Source of the DNA: Candidatus Omnitrophota bacterium
GTDB lineage: Bacteria; Omnitrophota; Koll11; VGKN01
Direction of reading: 5' to 3'
DNA length: 8,421 nt
NCBI GenBank assembly: GCA_016867055.1
Contig: VGKN01000049.1
Location: forward strand, 1 to 8,421
A program made the translations under genes and the position numbers. How positions within the stretch are numbered: the stretch's first letter is position 1; each line of letters begins with the position of its first letter. Positions 3,708 to 8,421 of this stretch are shown piece after piece. Under the pieces are notes generated by a model. The model saw only the letters and a list, made by a program, of their open reading frames with translations, searched no databases and was not told where the DNA came from.

Positions 3708-5930
3708 ATGCGAAGGCGAAGAAGATTTTTAAAATTATTTTTATTTTTGCTTTTAATAATCCTCGTCAGCCTGCCTTTGGCAGTATGGTATCTAAACGAA
3801 AAGGTATTGCCAGAAAAACTAAAACCTCGTCTAATAGCCGAGCTTAAGAAAACCACATCTAAAGAAGTAACCCTCTCCAGAATATATTTAAACCACAGGG
3901 GCCTTATCCTAAAAGACATGGTATTTTATGAAACCCAAGATACTCCTTTAATTGAAATTCCAGACATTGCAATTTGGGTAAATCCTATACCTCTGATAAT
4001 AAAAAGGGATATATATTTTAATATAAATCTTAAACTCGGTAGGGATAGCTTTGCAAAAATAAATGCCTGTGGCACCTATAACCTCAGAGATAAAACTCTT
4101 GATGCAATTATAATCACAGGGGACGTGGAATGCGTAAGGGCGTTAAATTATCTTAATAAAAAACTACCCTTTGAGGTTAACGCCGGCCGTTTTAGCCTTA
4201 ATTTAAAGTTATTGCTTGACAAAGACAGAAACCTTTTTTCAAGGGGAGTCTTAAACCTAAATAACGTTAATATTGCTAAAGAGGAATTAAATATCTCAGG
4301 TTCTGCCAGAACTGATTTTAACATTTCCAAGAAAAGAAAAGAACCTATCAACTATGCGGGCGAAGCAAGTGTTGATAAGATAAATATATCGGGCATTCCT
4401 TATATAAATTCCATAGAGGATATTTCGGGAAGGATTATATTCTCAAGGGAGGTTCTAACAAGTTCTGACCTTAACGGTTTTATTCTCGGAAACGGGGTAT
4501 ATCTACGCGGCACATTTGAGAATTTCAGCAATCCCTTCATAAAAACCCTTATAAATTTAGAGGTGGACATAGTAAAAATGTTAAATCTTTGCCCTGTAAA
4601 CATAAAAAAGAGGGTGGAAAAATTTGACCTTAAAAAAGGGACTGCCTCTATGAATCTACTGTTAAACGGCACATTAAGAAATATGTATTATGCCCTTGAT
4701 ATACGACTAAAGGACGTTGAATTTAACTATAAAGGAATAGACAAACCCTTTAGTAAAATAGACGGATTGGTATCAATAAAGAAGGATTTCCTCTCCGGAG
4801 GGCTTAGTGGGATTTTTATGGATAAAAATTATGTAGTCAACGTGGAAATATTAAATTTCAGGAAGCCCGATATTTCCCTTGTGCTAAATTCCGACGAACT
4901 TCATATTGAAACAAAATGTGAATTTGCGGATAACGAGTTGAGTTTTTCAAAATTTGATGGAAAAATTTATAATACAAGTTTTAACCTGATAGGTGAATCA
5001 AACGTAACTATCCCTTCTTTCAACGCCTATGGAGATATATTGCTTGACCTTGATGATTTAAAAAAAATCTTCCCGAAAATAGCAGATTTCTGCGACAAAA
5101 ATAAGATCTGTGGGAATGCAAGGCTAAACCTTTTTTTAAATGGAGAGGGCCTGGTATGGAGAGACTGGGAGATAGGCATAAAGGTAAAATCCGACGAGAT
5201 AGGATTTCTTACATATAAGGTGAATGACCTCTATGCGGATTTAAGACTCAAGGATAGAATCCTTAAAATAGCCTCGTTAAACCTTAAGCCGTATGATGGG
5301 CTTTTATTCTTACGCGGAAGTTTTGATTTGAACCAGGCGGAAATACCTTACAGTCTGGATATAGACTTAAGCGGGCTTGAACTGAATAAACTCGTTCAGG
5401 ATACCCAGTTAAAAAAGAAGGATATCGCAGGTTCCGTAAGCTTGAAAATACTCGCGAATGGGAACGCAAATAACTTTGATAGCCTGAAGGCAAAGGGGTG
5501 GCTTAAGATTATAAATGGAAATCTTTGGGAGATTTCATTTTTAAAGGGGCTTGCGGATATACTATTTATGCCTAACCTAAGGACGATTATTTTTAAGGAG
5601 GCCTTTGCCAATTTTGAGATAACGGATAGGAAAATCTCTACAAGCGATGCCCTTTTAACAAGTGACCAGCTCAACCTCATCATAAGTGGTTTAATGGACT
5701 TTGATGGAAACTTAGACCTTGTTATTACAACTTCTTTTTCAAGAAATTTTGTGAATAAGACTGCTTCTGAAAAAATAAAAACCCTTGTGCTGGATAGTTT
5801 AGGCAGGCTTGTGGGAGAGGTTCACGTAACAGGAAGCCTGAAAGAGCCAAAATATACTGTTAAGCCCGCAAGGTTTGATAAAATGCTTCTTGAAAAATTC
5901 AAGAATTTTTTCGGAAATATCCTAAAATGA
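3708..5930 (+). CDS. AsmA/DUF748-like envelope protein
   Basis: A 740-residue protein with a basic N-terminus (MRRRRRF), one membrane segment at about 7-29 and a long periplasmic part built of alternating beta strands, as in AsmA, TamB and YhdP relatives. These are bridge-like lipid-transfer proteins that act between inner and outer membranes in Gram-negative bacteria. The last ~166 residues (from GSVSLKILANG to the end) have the usual AsmA-like C-terminal layout: a 'GWLKIINGNLWEI' strand pair, a helix, 'ANFEITDRKI', 'GLMDFDGNLDL' and the closing 'VTGSLKEPKYTVKP'. The ATG at 3708 was chosen because it puts the arginine cluster before the membrane anchor; upstream TTG/ATG codons (3678-3683) have no RBS. 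Its 3' end overlaps convergent rdgB by 32 bp. The exact AsmA subfamily and cargo cannot be told here. Confidence 0.78.
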   Translation: MRRRRRFLKLFLFLLLIILVSLPLAVWYLNEKVLPEKLKPRLIAELKKTTSKEVTLSRIYLNHRGLILKDMVFYETQDTPLIEIPDIAIWVNPIPLIIKRDIYFNINLKLGRDSFAKINACGTYNLRDKTLDAIIITGDVECVRALNYLNKKLPFEVNAGRFSLNLKLLLDKDRNLFSRGVLNLNNVNIAKEELNISGSARTDFNISKKRKEPINYAGEASVDKINISGIPYINSIEDISGRIIFSREVLTSSDLNGFILGNGVYLRGTFENFSNPFIKTLINLEVDIVKMLNLCPVNIKKRVEKFDLKKGTASMNLLLNGTLRNMYYALDIRLKDVEFNYKGIDKPFSKIDGLVSIKKDFLSGGLSGIFMDKNYVVNVEILNFRKPDISLVLNSDELHIETKCEFADNELSFSKFDGKIYNTSFNLIGESNVTIPSFNAYGDILLDLDDLKKIFPKIADFCDKNKICGNARLNLFLNGEGLVWRDWEIGIKVKSDEIGFLTYKVNDLYADLRLKDRILKIASLNLKPYDGLLFLRGSFDLNQAEIPYSLDIDLSGLELNKLVQDTQLKKKDIAGSVSLKILANGNANNFDSLKAKGWLKIINGNLWEISFLKGLADILFMPNLRTIIFKEAFANFEITDRKISTSDALLTSDQLNLIISGLMDFDGNLDLVITTSFSRNFVNKTASEKIKTLVLDSLGRLVGEVHVTGSLKEPKYTVKPARFDKMLLEKFKNFFGNILK

Positions 5931-6504
5931 GCTTCTTTGCTTTCTTGAGCGCCTTATAGCGGTGGCTCATTTTGTTTTTTATTCTTGCGCCAAGTTCAGC
6001 AAAGGTTTTTCCGTATTTCGGAATAACAAATAAAGGGTCATAGCCAAATCCATAGGTCCCTTGAATCTTAAAACCTATCACGCCGCTACAGACTCCTTTA
6101 GTGGTTCCGATAAGACCTGATTTATCTGAAATTGCGATGTGGCATACAAATCGTGCTGTGCGATTTTTAAAGGGGGTGTCCTTTAGCAGTCTTAAAAGTT
6201 TAAGATTATTTTTTCTGTCGGTCGCGCCCTTACCCGCAAATCTGGAAGAATATACCCCCGGCTTATTTCCAAGCACATCTACCTCAAGCCCTGAGTCATC
6301 AGCAATGGTAAGTCTTCCAGTAAGTTTTGCTGCTGTTGTTGCCTTCTTTATGGCATTTTCCTTAAAATTTCTTCCATCTTCAACTATCTTGGGCAACCCA
6401 GGGAAATTCCTAAGGGTTAAAATCCTAACATCTATGCCATCTAAGAGTGTTTTTAATTCTTTTTTCTTTCTCTCATTTCGGGTTGCAATTAATAATTCTC
6501 TCAC
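5899..6504 (-). CDS. rdgB: XTP/dITP diphosphatase (non-canonical purine NTP pyrophosphatase)
   Basis: This 201-residue member of the Ham1/RdgB family hydrolyses dITP, XTP and ITP to the monophosphate plus pyrophosphate, keeping deaminated purines out of DNA and RNA. Family motifs occur in order: LIATRN (5-10) with the following lysines, EDGRNFKENA (42-51), IADDSGLEVDVLGNKPGVYS (67-86) holding the catalytic acidic pair D69/D70, YGFGYDPLF (151-159) and MSHRYKAL (179-186). Length is normal. The start is GTG at 6504 with GGAG 7 bases upstream. It follows rph in the same direction, a frequent pairing. The 107-bp gap between them contains an inverted repeat that covers this RBS. Its last 32 bases overlap the end of the AsmA-like gene on the other strand. 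Confidence 0.96.
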   Translation of the reverse strand: MRELLIATRNERKKKELKTLLDGIDVRILTLRNFPGLPKIVEDGRNFKENAIKKATTAAKLTGRLTIADDSGLEVDVLGNKPGVYSSRFAGKGATDRKNNLKLLRLLKDTPFKNRTARFVCHIAISDKSGLIGTTKGVCSGVIGFKIQGTYGFGYDPLFVIPKYGKTFAELGARIKNKMSHRYKALKKAKKLILGYFRKNS

Positions 6505-6609
6505 CCCGTTACTCCAAGAAACCCCGAGGCTCAGCTTGCTGAGGAATGGTTATCAAAAACCTATCTTCATCAAATAAACTCTTTCCCTCCTGACAAGGAG
6601 TAACGGGGT
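6503..6609 (-). promoter_or_regulatory. 107-bp inverted-repeat element covering the rdgB RBS
   Basis: ACCCCGTTACTCC (6503-6515) is a perfect 13-bp inverted match of GGAGTAACGGGGT (6597-6609). One arm starts immediately after the rph stop codon; the other contains the GGAG of rdgB and two bases of its GTG start. In the rph-rdgB mRNA the arms can pair and hide the rdgB start. The first arm's CTCC can instead pair locally with AGGAG (about 6587-6600), so two folds compete. Inside is also CTCAGC/GCTGAG (6530-6543). It may equally be a small palindromic mobile repeat. Confidence 0.6.
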
Positions 6610-7335
6610 TCATAATAAATCTTTAACAACAGATTTTTGTATCTTTATAATTTGGTTTATTCCCTTTTTTGCTAAATCTATGAGTCTGTCCATCTCTTTT
6701 TTATCAAATGGGATTTTCTCGGCTGTGCCTTGAATCTCAACGAACCTTCCCTTTCCTGTCATAACTACATTCATATCTACCTGGGCATTTGAATCCTCTT
6801 CATATGTCAAATCAAGGATAGGCTCACCATTTAATATACCCACGCTTGTGGCGGCAACAAAATCTTTTATCGGCATCTTAGTTATCAATCCTTCATTTTT
6901 AAGTTTTGATAATGCCTCGGTCAAGGCGATGAAACTGCCCGATATACTCGCTGTTCGTGTTCCACCATCGCCCTGAAGGACATCACAGTCTATCCAGATT
7001 GTCCTTTCCCCAAGCGCTTTCGTGTCAACAATAGCTCTAAGACTTCTTCCGATAAGCCGTTGTATTTCATATGTCCTTCCGCTTTGTCTTCCCTTTGAAG
7101 ACTCCCTTGGAATTCTTTTCTTGCAGGAGCGTGGTAGCATGCCATATTCAGCAGTAACCCACCCAGTGGCTGTGCCTTTTAAAAACAGTGGTACAGATTC
7201 CTCAATAGATGCGGTGCAGATAACTCTGGTATTACCAAGTTCTATTAGGCAAGAACCTTCTGCATACTTTATATAATTACGCGTAATAGCAATTTTTCTT
7301 AATTTGGTAGGACCTCTTCCGTCAGTTCTTATCAT
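6610..7335 (-). CDS. rph: Ribonuclease PH
   Basis: A 241-residue phosphate-dependent 3'-5' exoribonuclease that trims tRNA precursors and releases nucleoside diphosphates; it acts as a hexamer in the cytoplasm. The sequence opens with MIRTDGR, then [16 protein letters not shown] (31-46), [13 protein letters not shown] (58-70) and [20 protein letters not shown] (82-101). Phosphate-binding Arg87 and Arg127 (GDGGTRTAS, 122-130) and the metal-binding Asp181 and Asp187 ([11 protein letters not shown]) are in place. The ATG at 7335 was chosen because AAGGAG lies 5 bases upstream and RNase PH proteins start here; the frame stays open upstream to 7464, but this crosses a hairpin region and has no family match. 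It is full length and leads the rph-rdgB pair. Confidence 0.97.
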   Translation of the reverse strand: MIRTDGRGPTKLRKIAITRNYIKYAEGSCLIELGNTRVICTASIEESVPLFLKGTATGWVTAEYGMLPRSCKKRIPRESSKGRQSGRTYEIQRLIGRSLRAIVDTKALGERTIWIDCDVLQGDGGTRTASISGSFIALTEALSKLKNEGLITKMPIKDFVAATSVGILNGEPILDLTYEEDSNAQVDMNVVMTGKGRFVEIQGTAEKIPFDKKEMDRLIDLAKKGINQIIKIQKSVVKDLL

Positions 7336-7355
7336 ACGCGCTCCTTCTTCAATGA

Positions 7356-7403
7356 GCAGATGACTTACGGAGTGCAAAACGACGTAAGTCGTAGCCCGTC
7401 TGC
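7356..7403 (-). promoter_or_regulatory. Leader hairpin upstream of rph
   Basis: GACTTACG (7362-7369) pairs with CGTAAGTC (7383-7390) and an outer GCAGA (7356-7360) pairs with TCTGC (7399-7403). The stem ends about 20 bases before the rph ATG, close to its RBS. It could affect rph translation or mRNA stability; there is no T-tract to make it a terminator. Confidence 0.45.
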
Positions 7404-7410
7404 GAATTAA

Positions 7411-7478
7411 ATCCTTGACAATTTTTGAAATGCGGGTTGGTGTCGAAATTAACCATAGACTCAAAAATTGTCAAGGGT
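7411..7478 (-). repeat. 16-bp perfect inverted repeat with TTGACA in each arm
   Basis: CCTTGACAATTTTTGA (7413-7428) and TCAAAAATTGTCAAGG (7461-7476) are exact inverted copies, extended by a G-T and an A-T pair, around a 32-base loop. On the minus strand the arm at 7474-7469 gives a perfect TTGACA, followed after 17 bases by a weak TAATTT (7451-7446). This is the best candidate for an rph promoter, but only three of six -10 bases match. Confidence 0.6.
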
Positions 7479-7491
7479 CAAATTTAACCAA

Positions 7492-7565
7492 TCCCGAATG
7501 TAGCTACGTTTCAGAAATAACCTCGGGATCCCGAAGTTACACTTAAGTAGCTGCATCATTCGGGA
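7492..7565. repeat. Compound palindrome of the CCCGAA family
   Basis: The outer stem TCCCGAATG (7492-7500) pairs with CATTCGGGA (7557-7565), and AGCTAC (7502-7507) pairs with GTAGCT (7547-7552). The inside carries the perfect 12-bp palindrome TCGGGATCCCGA (7523-7534), flanked by AAC/GTT. It lies in the 267-bp fumB-rph spacer. Confidence 0.65.
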
Positions 7566-7598
7566 CAAACTTATGCTCGCTATCACTCCATAAGTTTG
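7566..7598. repeat. 10-bp inverted repeat after fumB
   Basis: CAAACTTATG (7566-7575) and CATAAGTTTG (7589-7598) form a perfect stem around 13 bases, beginning 5 bases beyond the fumB stop on the minus strand. It could protect or end the fum transcript. No T-tract follows, so terminator function is unproven. Confidence 0.5.
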
Positions 7599-7602
7599 GG
7601 TT

Positions 7603-8127
7603 TCATTTGACATACACGCTCCTTCCTCTTGAATCTATCCCTACAATTACAGGAAAAGCTTTTAATTCCAATTCATAAATTGCCTCTGTGCCTAAGTCTT
7701 TATAAGCAATTACCCTTGCCTTTTTGATATATTTTGACAATAAAGCACCGCAGCCAGCCAAGGCTAAAAAATACACTGCCTTATATCTTTTTATGGCTGC
7801 TATCACCTCTTTGGACCGTGAGCCTTTTCCTATCATACCTTTTAATCCAGCCTTAAGAAGCGATGGAGTAAAATCGTCCATTCGTGAACTTGTAGTTGGA
7901 CCACAGGAACCAATTACTTTCTCTTTTGGTGCAGGTGTTGGACCTGTATAATATATCGTCTGGTCTTTAAGTGGCAGGGGGAGTTTTTTACCATTCCTTA
8001 TCGCACTTTTCAGCCTTTTATGAGCCATATCCCTTGCAGTATAGACCTTTCCTGAGAGAAAAAGCAGTTCACCTGTTTTAAGGGATATCAAATCTATCTC
8101 TTTAAGAGGAAGTGTAAGTTTTCTCAT
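7603..8127 (-). CDS. Fumarate hydratase class I, beta subunit
   Basis: This 174-residue C-terminal-type Fe-S hydro-lyase subunit works with the upstream gene product in the reversible hydration of fumarate to malate (TCA cycle, forward or reductive); the tartrate dehydratase beta subunit belongs to the same family. Visible motifs are ARDMAHKR (31-38), IYYTGPTPAPKEKVIGSCGP (58-77), TTSSRMDDF (78-86), MIGKG (98-102) and DLGTEAI (144-150). Length is normal for the split form. The ATG overlaps the stop of the alpha-subunit gene as ATGA and has no strong RBS of its own, which points to translational coupling and an equal supply of both subunits. L-tartrate dehydratase cannot be excluded by sequence alone. 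Confidence 0.93.
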   Translation of the reverse strand: MRKLTLPLKEIDLISLKTGELLFLSGKVYTARDMAHKRLKSAIRNGKKLPLPLKDQTIYYTGPTPAPKEKVIGSCGPTTSSRMDDFTPSLLKAGLKGMIGKGSRSKEVIAAIKRYKAVYFLALAGCGALLSKYIKKARVIAYKDLGTEAIYELELKAFPVIVGIDSRGRSVYVK

Positions 8128-8421
8128 AGGCTTACTGTAGCACTTCGCAGGGCATGACAGCTTATATTCACACAGACAGGTAAACCCGCTATGTGGGTGG
8201 GATTAGTAAGGATATGGACGCCTAAACAGGTGGTCTTACCACCCAATCCCATTGGTCCGATATTTAGTCTATTTATTCTCTTTAAAAGCTGCTTTTCTAG
8301 TTCTGAGATTTTACTGTGGACTGTGGACTGTAAACTGTGAACTTTTTTTAAGAGAGCTTCTTTCGCCAAGAGACAGGCGTAATCCGCTGTGCCGCCGATG
8401 CCAACACCCACCACAAATGGC
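8124..8421 (-). CDS. Fumarate hydratase class I, alpha subunit (C-terminal part, runs off the window)
   Basis: Only the last 98 codons are inside the window; the frame is open to the edge and starts mid-gene with PFVVGVGIGGTADYACLLAK. It continues with LNIGPMGLGGKTTCLGVHIL and PTHIAGLPVCVNISCHALR, the standard end of the alpha (N-terminal-type) subunit that carries the [4Fe-4S] cluster. The N-terminal part with the other cluster cysteines lies outside. Between the LLAKEALL helix and ELEKQLLKRINRL the usual variable segment (often like RPIGERNPDPEIA) is replaced by KKVHSLQSTVHSKI, encoded by a TGTNNAC heptamer array. The frame is intact, so the subunit should still be made. A GTG at 8414 is an internal valine, not a start. 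Confidence 0.93.
   Translation of the reverse strand, partial: PFVVGVGIGGTADYACLLAKEALLKKVHSLQSTVHSKISELEKQLLKRINRLNIGPMGLGGKTTCLGVHILTNPTHIAGLPVCVNISCHALRSATVSL
8315..8342. repeat. Heptamer array inside the fumarase alpha gene, four units
   Basis: TGTGGAC, TGTGGAC, TGTAAAC and TGTGAAC follow one another exactly (28 bases). They encode VHSLQSTVH on the minus strand, in a loop that varies in the family. The same repeat family fills the tRNA-Arg/tRNA-Pro spacer at 3466-3500. Confidence 0.85.

Noticed and set aside
6101..6577. Plus-strand open frame of 158 codons
   Set aside because: It is antisense to rdgB, whose family motifs are unmistakable, and it has no domain pattern of its own.
7336..7464. 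N-terminal extension of RNase PH
   Set aside because: RNase PH begins with MIRTDGR at the ATG with a good RBS (7335); the extension crosses hairpins and has no family match.
7411..7478. Terminal inverted repeats of an insertion sequence, or a CIRCE operator
   Set aside because: The arms enclose only 32 bases with no transposase, and the arm sequence is not TTAGCACTC-like.

Overview
The window looks like chromosomal DNA from a Gram-negative, AT-leaning bacterium, probably from a candidate phylum known mainly from metagenomes. The Gram-negative call rests on an AsmA-like envelope protein. The lineage is inference: the dispersed CCCGAA palindromes, the CCCGCC...GGCGGG hairpin and the TGTNNAC heptamer arrays remind me of Omnitrophota-like genomes, but no gene here fixes the taxonomy.

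Layout. Bases 1-381 hold no intact gene. They contain an inverted, 134-bp, 88%-identical copy of the 3' end of the recombinase gene further in, plus two strong hairpins. A small DUF2007-like gene (382-600, -) is divergent from a large serine recombinase (687-2156, +), whose last 50 bases run antisense into a tRNA-His gene (2107-2185, -). Bases 2186-3130 are an accessory insert between tRNA-His and tRNA-Arg: one uncharacterised gene (2283-2795, -), palindromes, and a displaced tRNA-Arg 3' end that still carries CCA. Next come tRNA-Arg(UCU), interrupted by a 252-nt group I intron (3131-3456, -), and tRNA-Pro(UGG) (3506-3584, -), behind a good sigma70-type promoter at 3635-3663.

From 3708 the content is ordinary core genome: an AsmA/DUF748-like protein (3708-5930, +) that converges on and overlaps rdgB by 32 bp. 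On the minus strand the order of transcription is fumA C-terminal part (enters from the right edge), fumB, a 267-bp spacer packed with four inverted repeats, rph, a 107-bp spacer bounded by a 13-bp inverted repeat, and rdgB.

How it fits together. The minus-strand order Pro-Arg-His suggests one ancestral tRNA operon that mobile DNA has invaded at least twice: at the tRNA-Arg 3' end, leaving a duplicated end and a CTA instead of CCA, and at the tRNA-His 3' end, where the recombinase lies. A self-splicing intron sits in the same tRNA-Arg. RNase PH (tRNA 3' trimming) and RdgB (nucleotide-pool cleaning) form a common housekeeping pair; FumA/FumB form a class I fumarase. The most notable points are the tRNA-Arg intron, the inverted in-frame alternative C-terminus of the recombinase, the reconstructed att-like ends at tRNA-Arg, the heptamer repeat inside fumA, and the stem that can bury the rdgB ribosome-binding site.
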